Of a stretch of 64,000 nucleotides of DNA, positions 31,815-39,725 are shown in pieces. The stretch lies in assembly GCF_000757885.1 (NCBI RefSeq), contig NZ_JQCR01000003.1, positions 496,001 to 560,000 of the forward strand, written 5' to 3'. Below the pieces are notes generated by a model that had not been told where the DNA came from, did not search any database, and saw nothing but the letters and a program-made list of their open reading frames with translations. This DNA comes from Paenibacillus wynnii. GTDB lineage: Bacteria; Bacillota; Bacilli; Paenibacillales; Paenibacillaceae. The position numbers and the translations under genes are program-made. Numbering within the stretch: the stretch's first letter is position 1; each line of letters begins with the position of its first letter.

Positions 31815-32157
31815 GCTAACTCTTTCATCTGATTTGAAGGTCATCACGGCTGAGATTAATAGCTTTAAGCAGATCGCTGGGCAATCGATTTTTGAAATCG
31901 GTAAAAGGCTCAAACACGTTAAGAAAAATGATCTTGCTCATGGAGAATGGATGGTCTGGCTTTCATCCATCGACATCGATCACAGCACGGCTCAAAAATT
32001 CATTCACGCCTACGAACAATTCGGAAACCTGGCGATGTCGCCAACTTTGCAGGTTGGGAAAATATTCGAAATGCTTGCGCTGCCTGAATCGGATGATTGG
32101 GCGATACATGAGAAAGCGAGGTGTAAGAGTGATGTCAATCGAAAAGGCAATTGCTGA
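31807..32157 (+). CDS. DUF3102-domain protein, probably truncated
   Basis: The ATG at 31807 overlaps the previous gene and has AAGGGGAG upstream. Residues about 10-85 match DUF3102 ([53 protein letters not shown]). Family members carry a long coiled C-terminal part; here the frame ends after 116 residues and overlaps the next decayed gene. Function of the family is unknown; it is typical of phages and mobile elements of Bacillota. Confidence 0.7.
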   Translation: MNELTLSSDLKVITAEINSFKQIAGQSIFEIGKRLKHVKKNDLAHGEWMVWLSSIDIDHSTAQKFIHAYEQFGNLAMSPTLQVGKIFEMLALPESDDWAIHEKARCKSDVNRKGNC

Positions 32158-32330
32158 TATCGTAGCCGAGCATGTTGCAGAAGCAGAAAAGCGGATATTG
32201 GAACGGTTGTCCGTAGCATCGGACCGTTGGTGCAGATGGAAGTAAGAATCCCCGATACTTGTTCAGCTCGGTCAGCCTTGATCGGTGGAAGCGAGAAGAG
32301 GAAGAGCGGAACTATTGGCCGAAACGATGA
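32132..32330 (+). pseudogene. Decayed excisionase-type HTH gene
   Basis: The frame from ATG 32132 gives [20 protein letters not shown], the helical N-terminus typical of these small HTH genes, and stops at 32245. A second frame just before that stop gives KNPRYLFSSVSLDRWKREEE up to 32330, the usual C-terminal wing and helix. The central HTH is missing, so an internal deletion with frameshift destroyed the gene. Confidence 0.65.
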
Positions 32331-32408
32331 CAAGTCTGAGAACGGAATATTGCGTTTTCGGACCTTCTGAATCGGAAGGTTAGATCCGTTGTGAGAGGAG
32401 GTTTAACT

Positions 32409-32702
32409 TTGATCCAGGAAGAGGCCTTCGAGTTGTTTGTCCAGGCCATTGAATTAATGAAACTGGAGATTAAGAAGCAGGTACTCGCAGAAATCGCATC
32501 ATACCAGCATGGAGACTTAATGACGATCCCACAAATGGCAGAGCGCATGCAGATTAGTGAGCGTAAAGCGTATGAGATGAGGAAACAAACCGGCTTTCCT
32601 TCTTACAATTTTGGAGAGCGGCAGATCCGGGTGATATGGTCAGAAGTTATGCAATGGGCAAAAAAGCAAGCAGAAGAAGAGTACGTGCGTCAACTGAAAT
32701 AA
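32409..32702 (+). CDS. Excisionase-type HTH protein, 97 aa
   Basis: The TTG at 32409 follows GAGAGGAGG by seven bases, better than a GTG six codons earlier that overlaps this site. The helical N-terminus (FVQAIELMKLEIKKQVLAEI) leads to a winged helix (MTIPQMAERMQISERKAYEM, GFPSYNFGERQIRV, VMQWAKK). It resembles the other HTH genes to its left. Confidence 0.75.
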   Translation: MIQEEAFELFVQAIELMKLEIKKQVLAEIASYQHGDLMTIPQMAERMQISERKAYEMRKQTGFPSYNFGERQIRVIWSEVMQWAKKQAEEEYVRQLK

Positions 32703-32798
32703 TGCTAGTTAACGCGCATAAGATCGCTGTTTCTTTTTACCAAATTTCTCTGTATAATACGTGTTGAAGGCACAGATTAGAAAAAAGGAGTGAAAAAC

Positions 32799-33041
32799 AT
32801 GGAGAATGAAGTTCATAAATTAAGCCCTTTATTAAGAAAAATTCTTCATGTTTTATCATGTTTTGGTTCTTATTTGATTGCCTTAGGCGTTTGTTGGATG
32901 GTTCAAATTTTCACTATCGGATTAATACCTCTAGTTCAAAGACCTAAGGTATTGGGGCTCCCGATATATTTCTTTGTAAGCTTAATAATTGCCCATTTTA
33001 TAGTGAGAAAATATGTGAAAATAAATTCGCCTTACGAATGA
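32799..33041 (+). CDS. Small membrane protein, two helices, 80 aa
   Basis: The ATG at 32799 follows AAAGGAG by eight bases. A TATAAT word at about 32753 may be its promoter. Two hydrophobic segments (HVLSCFGSYLIALGVCWMVQ and IYFFVSLIIAHFIV) surround a loop. It is the last gene before attR, where cargo or superinfection-exclusion genes are often found; function is unknown. Confidence 0.6.
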   Translation: MENEVHKLSPLLRKILHVLSCFGSYLIALGVCWMVQIFTIGLIPLVQRPKVLGLPIYFFVSLIIAHFIVRKYVKINSPYE

Positions 33042-33214
33042 TCTTCTGGTTCTCCATCGACCGGAAGATTTTTTAATTCTTTTGGAGGAATTACATCTAG
33101 TTTTCTGAAGATTTGATTTTGTACTTCAAGCATTTTAAGTTGCTGACTATCCGAGTGCTTTCGAAACTTCAACCATTTTTCTAGTAAGCCGTCAGAACAA
33201 AATCCGTTGATCTC
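33032..33214 (-). pseudogene. 3' remnant of an unknown gene, convergent overlap
   Basis: On the minus strand an open frame without start codon reads LLEKWLKFRKHSDSQQLKML, then EVQNQIFRKLDVIPPKEL, and stops at 33032, ten bases inside the membrane-protein gene on the other strand. It has the look of real coding sequence cut off at its 5' end by a stop at 33215. I do not recognise the family. Confidence 0.45.
33042..33077 (+). terminator. Terminator after the small membrane protein
   Basis: ATCTTCTGG and CCGGAAGAT pair around a TTCTCCATCGA loop, followed by TTTTTTAATT. The stem is part of the convergent gene remnant on the other strand. Confidence 0.7.
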
Positions 33215-33267
33215 TTATTGAGATTTTAGCGGATTTTCAAGTTCTTTATTAGGGCTTGCCAAATAGT

Positions 33268-33288
33268 TTCACATCAAAATAACATCAA
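33268..33288 (+). promoter_or_regulatory. Candidate integrase arm-binding sites, right end
   Basis: TTCACATCAA (33268) and ATAACATCAA (33279) repeat at an 11-bp pitch, the same word and pitch as at 17290-17321 near the left end. Confidence 0.55.
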
Positions 33289-33335
33289 TGGAACGTTTGT
33301 CACGCTGTACCATACAATTCCAACGTTTTGTACCA

Positions 33336-33366
33336 ACAAAAAAAGCCTTGAATATCAAGGCTTTCA
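33336..33366 (-). terminator. Terminator of the tRNA-Val gene
   Basis: On the minus strand AAAGCCTTG and CAAGGCTTT pair around a five-base loop and are followed by TTTTGTTGG. It lies 16 bases past the tRNA 3' end, inside the integrated element, so the element supplies the tRNA terminator. Confidence 0.75.
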
Positions 33367-33378
33367 TGATCTGTACTA

Positions 33379-33422
33379 TATAGGACGGATGGGATTCGAA
33401 CCCATGACCCCTACCCTGTCAA
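33379..33422. repeat. attR: 44-bp repeat within the tRNA-Val gene
   Basis: Identical to 17130-17173. It spans the tRNA 3' half, from the anticodon loop to three bases past the acceptor end, so integration leaves an intact tRNA gene. Confidence 0.9.
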
Positions 33423-33452
33423 GATAGTGCTCTCCCGCTGAGCTACCGTCCT
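33381..33452 (-). tRNA. tRNA-Val (anticodon GAC)
   Basis: On the minus strand a full cloverleaf is visible: acceptor AGGACGG with CCGTCCT and discriminator A, D-stem GCTC/GAGC, anticodon stem CTATC/GGTAG with loop TTGACAG (anticodon GAC), T-stem ATGGG/CCCAT with loop TTCGAAT. No CCA is encoded in the gene. It is the attachment site for the element on its left. Confidence 0.92.
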
Positions 33453-33629
33453 GCAACGAAATTTATAATACCATAGGAATAATGTTGAATGCAATTGTTT
33501 TTTAGTCAGTCCCCGTATGTCATGCACTTTCATAAGTACATAATGGCCTAGCCTAACCGCATATGATTTCTCGATCTGTTTAATTACCTGAACGTTATTG
33601 GAAATTGAATGAGAAGGAGAGAAACGGCC

Positions 33630-34529
33630 ATGTATCCGTCTTACCCGTATTATAGTTCGGAGGTCCAATGCAAGAACGTTCCGCTTACATTCCCCCCGCA
33701 AGAACAGAGGAGGCAGCCGGGCTTTGAATACTTAATGGTTCCTCGTCCCATCTCGGAGAATCCATGTTATATAGGAAGCGGCAAGCTAAGTAACAAAGTT
33801 GCTCTTATTACAGGCGGGGACAGCGGGATAGGCCGTGCTGTCGCGATCGCCTTCGCTAAAGAAGGGGCAGATATAGTTATTGTTTATTATGATGAGCATC
33901 AGGATGCTGCTGAGACAAGACAGCGAATCGAACAACTTGGAAGAAAATGCTTAACCATGGCCACGGATCTAAAGGAAGAGGAAAACTGCAAGTCCGTTGT
34001 TGTAAAAGCAGTGGAGGCCTTCGGGAGAATTGATGTTCTTGTGAATAATCACGCCGTCCAGTTTCCTCAGCAGAGTATTCTTGATATCACAAGTGCCCAA
34101 TTGGATATGACGTTTCGGACGAATGTTCTATCCTATTTTTATATGACTAAAGCGGCTCTGCCCCATATGAAGGCTGGCAGTTCTATCATCAATACGGCAT
34201 CTGTGACCGCATATCGGGGAGAGAAAACGTTAATTGATTACTCATCCACGAAAGGGGCAATCGTATCGTTTACTAGAGTTCTTTCACTTTCATTAGTAGA
34301 TCAGAAAATTCGAGTGAATGGAGTAGCCCCAGGCCCCATTTGGACACCCTTAATTCCGGCAAGCTTCCCGGCAGAAAAGGTTAAGACCTTTGGAACAGAG
34401 GTGCCGATGAAACGGGCAGGTCAGCCTTTTGAATTAGCACCGGCTTATGTATACCTGGCCTCAGATGATTCTGCCTATGTATCGGGGCAAATTCTTCATG
34501 TTGGCGGAGGAGAGATGGTGGAATCATAG
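33630..34529 (+). CDS. SDR family oxidoreductase (YhdF/YhxC-like)
   Basis: The 299-residue enzyme has a 50-residue N-terminal extension (MYPSYPYY start, FPPQEQRRQPG) typical of the general-stress SDR group in Bacillus, then the Rossmann fold with the NAD(P) motif TGGDSGIGRA (about 61-70), the VNNHAV strand (about 140-145), and catalytic Ser (NTASVTAY), Tyr and Lys (YSSTKGA). GAAGGAGA precedes the ATG. It reduces or oxidises an unknown alcohol/carbonyl substrate in the cytosol. Confidence 0.88.
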   Translation: MYPSYPYYSSEVQCKNVPLTFPPQEQRRQPGFEYLMVPRPISENPCYIGSGKLSNKVALITGGDSGIGRAVAIAFAKEGADIVIVYYDEHQDAAETRQRIEQLGRKCLTMATDLKEEENCKSVVVKAVEAFGRIDVLVNNHAVQFPQQSILDITSAQLDMTFRTNVLSYFYMTKAALPHMKAGSSIINTASVTAYRGEKTLIDYSSTKGAIVSFTRVLSLSLVDQKIRVNGVAPGPIWTPLIPASFPAEKVKTFGTEVPMKRAGQPFELAPAYVYLASDDSAYVSGQILHVGGGEMVES

Positions 34530-34542
34530 GGGCAGTTGTCCT

Positions 34543-36072
34543 CTACAGAAGCTGCTGCTTTCGATTTCTTTTGGCACGATACATGGCTTTATCTGCATTA
34601 TTCAGAATAGTATCTTCGTCTTGTCCATCATCTGGATAAAAGCTATAACCCATACTCATTTTAACAGTGAGGCTTTTATCCTTATATTGTAGATCGGTGT
34701 GCAAGAACTTTGTTTCTAACTGCTGGAGGGTAACCTGTATATATGAAATAGACGGAATGGGACTTAGGAAAAATACAAATTCATCTCCGCCTAATCTTGC
34801 CGCTACGCCCTTTTGGCCTACAACCTCCTTGATCAAGTGTGCGGTATGCCGCAGCACCTCATCTCCTGCCTCATGCCCATATCTATCGTTCGTATCCTTG
34901 AAATCATCTAGATCGATAAGGATAACTGCCAAATGATGACCAAGCGACTTAGCCTCATTGATAGCTTCAGCCAGCTTTTCGTAGAAGTACCTCCGGTTCG
35001 GAAGAAGGGTCAATGGATCATGGTAAGCGAGGAAAACAATTTGTTTCTGATTCTCCTTCTGTAAGGTTATATTTCGAATGATCAAAATGACATGGGGCTG
35101 ATTATCCACAGAGACATAATCACCATCAATTAGAACGTCTAAAAATGTGTCCCCATTTTGAATGGATGTCTCCAGCTCCTTAATTTCCTGTCTTTTCTTC
35201 AGACTGTTACTAAGCTCTGCACTAGCTAAAGCGTTCAGTACCGCATGATCCAGATCAATATGATTGAGCATTAATCTGGCGCTGGGATTGGCCTCCTTTA
35301 TAATGCCCGAAATTTCAATAAGCAATATAGCTGCAGGGTTGAGGTTGAACAGCTTCTCGTACCTTTGATTATTGAAGTTCAGAAACTCATATTTTTTCAT
35401 GGCAAGCTGGAGAAGGAAGCACCATATAATACCTGCGTATAAATAGGGGAAAGGGGGAATCTTTTCTCCAAATCGGAAGTATCCGAATATAGCAGTCCAA
35501 CCTAGGGTCAGAATAGTGCCTACAATCATCAAATTAAAAATCGCTTTATATTCTGGTGAGCCTGCACTCGACTTAGCTTTGAATAGAATGAACAAGGTTA
35601 GAGCGCTAATTAGAATGCTGACGGTCAGCCCCGCATAATAAGCAGAGTTAAAGACTGGCCATTTCCAAACTCCGGCTGTTATGAATTTTTGGGACGATAT
35701 GTAATTTTTGTTACTGATTAAATTGATGGGAATGATCAGAAGATGGACATAAAAAATATACGGGTTCAATAGCTTAGGTAAGCGCTTGTCCATCCTTGTT
35801 ATTTTGGCAAAGAAGTGAAATCCAAGTCCTGGAAGCATAATACCTATACTAGAAAACATTATTGCAGTTAATGGAGGACTATAACTAATAGGCAGTAAGA
35901 ATCGGATGTACTCTTCGAGGAATAGCAGGAAATAGCATCCGGTAATCAGGCTAACTAGCCTATGTTCAGTTTTTTTGGGATTACGCACCAGGACATCAAG
36001 ACCCATATAGAAAAAGAACAGCATAGGGAGTAAATAAACGACTAAGGTTAATAAAACTTCCGACAGGTTCAT
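34543..36072 (-). CDS. Membrane diguanylate cyclase (7TM-PAS-GGDEF)
   Basis: The 509-residue protein has seven hydrophobic segments in the first 230 residues (histidine-kinase N-terminal 7TM type), a PAS-like domain at about 245-340 (FNLNPAAILLIEISGIIKEA) and a C-terminal GGDEF domain with YHDPLTLLPNRR, LIDLDDFKDTNDRYGHEAGD and RLGGDEFVFF. The catalytic GGDEF is intact, so it should make cyclic di-GMP; the RxxD inhibitory site five residues upstream is absent. It is convergent with the SDR gene. Confidence 0.9.
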   Translation of the reverse strand: MNLSEVLLTLVVYLLPMLFFFYMGLDVLVRNPKKTEHRLVSLITGCYFLLFLEEYIRFLLPISYSPPLTAIMFSSIGIMLPGLGFHFFAKITRMDKRLPKLLNPYIFYVHLLIIPINLISNKNYISSQKFITAGVWKWPVFNSAYYAGLTVSILISALTLFILFKAKSSAGSPEYKAIFNLMIVGTILTLGWTAIFGYFRFGEKIPPFPYLYAGIIWCFLLQLAMKKYEFLNFNNQRYEKLFNLNPAAILLIEISGIIKEANPSARLMLNHIDLDHAVLNALASAELSNSLKKRQEIKELETSIQNGDTFLDVLIDGDYVSVDNQPHVILIIRNITLQKENQKQIVFLAYHDPLTLLPNRRYFYEKLAEAINEAKSLGHHLAVILIDLDDFKDTNDRYGHEAGDEVLRHTAHLIKEVVGQKGVAARLGGDEFVFFLSPIPSISYIQVTLQQLETKFLHTDLQYKDKSLTVKMSMGYSFYPDDGQDEDTILNNADKAMYRAKRNRKQQLL

Positions 36073-36273
36073 TCCTATTGTCCCCTTCCATTTGGGCGCT
36101 TATGCCGAAAGTAAAGCTGCAGAGCCGTATAGTAGTATATTAAATTAAAGTGTCGTGTTTTGTCGATTTTAAAATTTAAATAATACTTGATCATAGATGA
36201 CAGCTTGTATAGTTCGGTACCTTCATGAGGAACATATAACAGGAATTGAAATTGAATAGAGGGAGGCAAAACC

Positions 36274-36459
36274 ATGGAGCATACCAACATACCGGATAAA
36301 AATTTAATCAATACTGTTAAAGAGCTGGAGCAAGAACCAGTGAACAGCCACCAGGCCCAGCAGATGCAGCAGGATAAGAATGATCGCCGTAAAGAAATGA
36401 TCAAGGATCTGGATGAAGTTGTTAAATTCAAAAACAACGATCAACATCCCCATAGATGA
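36274..36459 (+). CDS. Small hydrophilic protein, 61 aa
   Basis: GGGAGGCAAAACC lies directly before the ATG. The product is Gln/Asn/Asp/Lys-rich and helical with no membrane segment (SHQAQQMQQDKNDRRKEMIK). Short proteins of this kind are common in Paenibacillus and unassigned. A strong terminator follows 48 bases later. Confidence 0.6.
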   Translation: MEHTNIPDKNLINTVKELEQEPVNSHQAQQMQQDKNDRRKEMIKDLDEVVKFKNNDQHPHR

Positions 36460-36506
36460 TAAGTCCAACGGCTGTCTTTCATATGCTCAATCGTTAATAT
36501 TCAGCC

Positions 36507-36556
36507 AAACAAGAGACCTCGACTGCAAATTTGCTGAGGGGTCTCTTGTTTATTTT
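36507..36556 (+). terminator. Terminator
   Basis: AAACAAGAGACC and GGTCTCTTGTTT pair, followed by ATTTTAG. The stem is symmetrical and may act in both directions. Confidence 0.8.
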
Positions 36557-36649
36557 AGTCAGGGTTCGCGCACCTTCCCCGAAGAGGAAAAGTCTAAGTG
36601 GTTATGTTAAAATAAAAGTTGCAATTAACTTTGAACTGGAGGAGTCGCT

Positions 36650-36721
36650 GTGGAGGTAGATCGCACCCAATGGTGGAGACTTGTTTTGAGATTCCTGTTT
36701 TTGTTTGGATTTCATAGATAA
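36650..36721 (+). CDS. Possible 23-aa leader peptide
   Basis: A GTG with GGAGGAGTCGCT just upstream opens 24 codons encoding MEVDRTQWWRLVLRFLFLFG with HR following, a hydrophobic peptide, 26 bases before the protease start. It could be a small membrane peptide or a leader; evidence is only the good ribosome binding site and position. Confidence 0.3.
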   Translation: MEVDRTQWWRLVLRFLFLFGFHR

Positions 36722-36747
36722 ATTTAAAGATGAAGGAGTTAGAGAAC

Positions 36748-37818
36748 TTGCCGCAAAATGAATCGAAAAAAAATAATCTAAACCCGCTAAAATGGTTAGG
36801 CGGCGGTGCTGCTTTTTTATTAGTTAAAGGAAAGGCTCTTTTATCCATTCTTAAATTCAGTAAGATTGTCGGCCCTCTTCTTTCAATGATGGTTTCGATT
36901 TGGGCTTACGCTCTTATTTATCCGTGGGGTTTCGCTACCGGATTTGTACTGCTCCTGCTTGTTCATGAGTTGGGTCACGTCATTGCGGCCAAGCAGAAAG
37001 GTCTTCCGGTCAGTGCTCCGCTGTTTATACCTTTCGTCGGTGCTTTAATTGCTATGAAAAAGCGTCCGCTGGATGCCAAGACGGAAGCTTATATTGCCTT
37101 TGGCGGTCCTGTGCTCGGTACATTGGGGGCAGTAGCCGTTTTTGGAGCAGCCTATTATATGGATAGTCCGTTGCTGTTTTCACTTGCTTATATTGGTTTC
37201 TTTCTGAATTTAATTAATTTGCTGCCGATCCATCCGCTGGACGGAGGCCGTATTGCAATCGCGGTTACACGCTGGTTATGGTTGGTTGGACTTGTAGGCG
37301 GTCTGGTCGTTATTATTTATTTAAAATCCATCTTGTTCTTTATCATTTGGGCACTATTTGCTTATGATCTGTTTAACAAGTATATCCGGCGACGCAAAAA
37401 GAGTGGGCTGCAGTCCATTACGAGAGGATTTTTAATTCCAGTGGAGCCTTTGCTGGCGGAGGGGTATCTAATTCCGGGACCCGAGCATCGAAGAGATCTG
37501 CCTTTCAGCACTTATAGTGATATGAATCAACAGCAGTACGTTACAACACAATGGGAAGGCCTGAAGTTTGAAGGTACAATGCCTCTTCCGGTGCAAGGGT
37601 TAATCCATAAAGTCAAAGTTATAGGTTTGGAAAAGGTGTTATTGGAAAATGGTTTGCATCTCAAAATGCATTTGGAGGTACAACTTACAGTCTTTGATAA
37701 TGAAAAATACTACGATGTACCTGTCAACGCACGCTGGAAGTACGGCACGGCTTATTTTCTCTTGGCTGGATTCTTAGCCGGTATGATGTATTTGGTGCAT
37801 ACTGTAGGCAACGTGTAA
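36748..37818 (+). CDS. Site-2 protease family zinc metallopeptidase (M50)
   Basis: The protein (356 residues) has six or so membrane helices, the zinc motif HELGH (VHELGHVIAAKQ) and the second conserved HPLDGGR in NLLPIHPLDGGR, which supplies the third zinc ligand. Such enzymes cut substrates inside the membrane. A soluble C-terminal part of about 150 residues is present. The TTG at 36748 is chosen because AAGGAG lies nine bases upstream, inside a frame whose ATG at 36730 has no ribosome binding site. Confidence 0.85.
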   Translation: MPQNESKKNNLNPLKWLGGGAAFLLVKGKALLSILKFSKIVGPLLSMMVSIWAYALIYPWGFATGFVLLLLVHELGHVIAAKQKGLPVSAPLFIPFVGALIAMKKRPLDAKTEAYIAFGGPVLGTLGAVAVFGAAYYMDSPLLFSLAYIGFFLNLINLLPIHPLDGGRIAIAVTRWLWLVGLVGGLVVIIYLKSILFFIIWALFAYDLFNKYIRRRKKSGLQSITRGFLIPVEPLLAEGYLIPGPEHRRDLPFSTYSDMNQQQYVTTQWEGLKFEGTMPLPVQGLIHKVKVIGLEKVLLENGLHLKMHLEVQLTVFDNEKYYDVPVNARWKYGTAYFLLAGFLAGMMYLVHTVGNV

Positions 37819-37910
37819 TTTGTAAACATCCGAATGTTTTAGAATGACCCAAGTCGTCAAAGCTGTTAACGATAAGTTGCAGCAGGTGATGACGAAAGGG
37901 GTTAATAATT

Positions 37911-38132
37911 TTGCCGAACAAAACAGGATGGTTCTTAGCAACGTATGTATTTATGATGTTGGTGCTTGCAGGGTGTTCCAAAGAGGAGCAGGCCCCGGTG
38001 TATACAGAACTAAGAGAGATGCCGTCTATGAAAGAAAGTTTGCATACAGACACCCGTTACGAACCGTTGACTCCGGTTATGCAGGATGTATATGATCGGT
38101 CCATACCTGAAGATGTCTACTCCACCGATTAA
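37911..38132 (+). CDS. Small lipoprotein, 73 aa
   Basis: The TTG start follows AAAGGGG by nine bases. The N-terminus is a signal peptide with lipobox VLAGC, so a lipid anchor is expected at Cys22. The mature part is a 50-residue polar, acidic tail. No family known to me. Confidence 0.65.
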   Translation: MPNKTGWFLATYVFMMLVLAGCSKEEQAPVYTELREMPSMKESLHTDTRYEPLTPVMQDVYDRSIPEDVYSTD

Positions 38133-38260
38133 GGTCGGATTTCCGTGTAGGGCTGAAGAAACCTCTCTTATGTTGGTCGAGGACACGGCTATACAGAAAA
38201 AAGATTATTCTGTATAATAGGTCAATTATCGTTTGGATATAGAGAGAGGAGTTTAAGGTA

Positions 38261-38707
38261 ATGGCAGCGGAAATTGTACGTGTTACGACAGAGGAGCAGC
38301 TTCAGATAGGGCTGGATATTCGCACAAAGGTATTCGTAGAGGAACAACAAGTACCGGCTGAAGAGGAAATTGATGAGTATGATGTGGTTGGCTGTAATGC
38401 GCATCATATCCTTCTTATGGATGAGGGAATCGCCGTCGCCACGGGGAGATTGATTTATTACAAAGCGGGTGCTGCCAAAATGCAGCGTGTGGCTGTCTTG
38501 AAGGACTATCGCTCGAAGGGGTATGGACGTGTTCTTCTGCTGGCGCTAGAGGAGATGGCCCGTGAGTTGGGGCTGGAGAATTCGATATTGGATGGACAAT
38601 GCCAGGCAGAACCGTTCTATACTAAGCTGGGCTATGAAGTTATCTCTACCGAGCCGTTCTATGATGCAGGGATTCTTCATGTACGGATGCAAAAAGATCT
38701 TAAATAA
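38261..38707 (+). CDS. GNAT family N-acetyltransferase
   Basis: The 148-residue product has the GNAT fold with the acetyl-CoA loop QRVAVLKDYRSKGYGRVLLL (motif A, R/QxxGxG/A as RSKGYG) and the late EPFYTKLGYEVIS strand. It resembles the ElaA/YjcF group. A clear AGAGAGGAG precedes the ATG. The substrate is unknown. Confidence 0.85.
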   Translation: MAAEIVRVTTEEQLQIGLDIRTKVFVEEQQVPAEEEIDEYDVVGCNAHHILLMDEGIAVATGRLIYYKAGAAKMQRVAVLKDYRSKGYGRVLLLALEEMARELGLENSILDGQCQAEPFYTKLGYEVISTEPFYDAGILHVRMQKDLK

Positions 38708-38740
38708 GCTGCTCTACGGTACTTGCGTTTTATATACTAG

Positions 38741-38778
38741 AACAAAGGCTCAGCGAATGCTGAGCCTTTGTTCTGTCT
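38741..38778. terminator. Bidirectional terminator
   Basis: AACAAAGGCTCAGC and GCTGAGCCTTTGTT form a perfect 14-bp stem around GAAT, followed by CTGTCTTTTT on the plus strand. It lies between the convergent acetyltransferase and DUF3892 genes. Confidence 0.85.
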
Positions 38779-38830
38779 TTTTAGTGATGTACCGATATGG
38801 TTTGAAATCCCCGAGACATGACTCCGAGAA

Positions 38831-39082
38831 TTAAAAGTTGGGCAAGTTATCAAGATTGTTGTCTTTACGTCCATCCGCATTGGATCTAAGATGCTCTTCG
38901 TTATCCCGACCCTTAAAAACGTTTAAATTCTGAATTTCATTATTCTTTACCATCGACTGGGCGGTTTTATAATCAACAACTTTTCCGGAAGTTAACTTCA
39001 AATCAACGATATCGCCATCTCCGTTTTTTCTTACGGCAACAACCTCTTCTTGTTGATTCTGCTGTGTATTTCCTTGTTCCAT
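38831..39082 (-). CDS. DUF3892 domain protein, 83 aa
   Basis: The ATG at 39082 follows GAGGAGGCGATTACA. The product has a Gln-rich start, then the DUF3892 pattern VVAVRKNGDGDIVDLKLTSG and YKTAQSMVKNNEIQNLNVF. The family is small, soluble and widespread in Bacilli with unknown function; some members are linked to sporulation, which I cannot see here. Confidence 0.8.
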   Translation of the reverse strand: MEQGNTQQNQQEEVVAVRKNGDGDIVDLKLTSGKVVDYKTAQSMVKNNEIQNLNVFKGRDNEEHLRSNADGRKDNNLDNLPNF

Positions 39083-39229
39083 TGTAATCGCCTCCTCATT
39101 CCTTAGTATCACAAGAGAGCCGTTAAATTATTCATCTTATGTTGTGTTATCTTCAGGTCTCCTTTACTAACGGATTAAAATATATCGAGTGGAGTACACT
39201 AATCCTGAAAAGGAAGGAGGCTTCTGGAG

Positions 39230-39709
39230 ATGATTAGTAAAAAAAGCGAAATTCGGTTTTTGGAGGCCTTGTTGGTCGTATCGATATCATTATTGCCTTT
39301 TGTAATGAACAAACGCCCCCGAAAAAAATGGATGATTATTTACCTATATAGTGCAGTTACTAATGTGATAATGGATAAAATTCTTACACATTATGAACTC
39401 ATTTCGTATCCTACACGGCTTTTTCCAAAAATTTTCAGGATACATATTTTATTTGATACTCTACTGTATCCATTGGCTAATGTTATCTATAATCAAATCG
39501 CTAAAAAAGATAAGATTCTAGTAATCCTGTATAAATCAATATATTTTTCCGTTCCCCTTCTAATCGTCGAGACTTGGGCTGAACGAAATACCGGATTAAT
39601 TAAATGGGGTAACGCTTGGAGAGGGTATCACACATTTTTGGGAGTTAATTTCAACACGCTATTCACCAGGCTTATTGTTGTAAGAATCTATAGACGGTTA
39701 TGTAAATGA
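39230..39709 (+). CDS. CBO0543-family membrane protein
   Basis: The 159-residue product has four to five hydrophobic segments and the family signature ERNTGLIKWGNAWRGYHTFL near the C-terminus. GAAGGAGG precedes the ATG. Function is unknown; the family is found in Bacillales with sporulation-time or stress genes. Confidence 0.7.
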   Translation: MISKKSEIRFLEALLVVSISLLPFVMNKRPRKKWMIIYLYSAVTNVIMDKILTHYELISYPTRLFPKIFRIHILFDTLLYPLANVIYNQIAKKDKILVILYKSIYFSVPLLIVETWAERNTGLIKWGNAWRGYHTFLGVNFNTLFTRLIVVRIYRRLCK

Positions 39710-39725
39710 ACTAATTAAGGGGAAG

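Noticed and set aside
36075..36437. 120-codon minus-strand frame next to the diguanylate cyclase
   Set aside because: It is antisense to the 61-aa gene, which has a clear ribosome binding site, and its own start has none.
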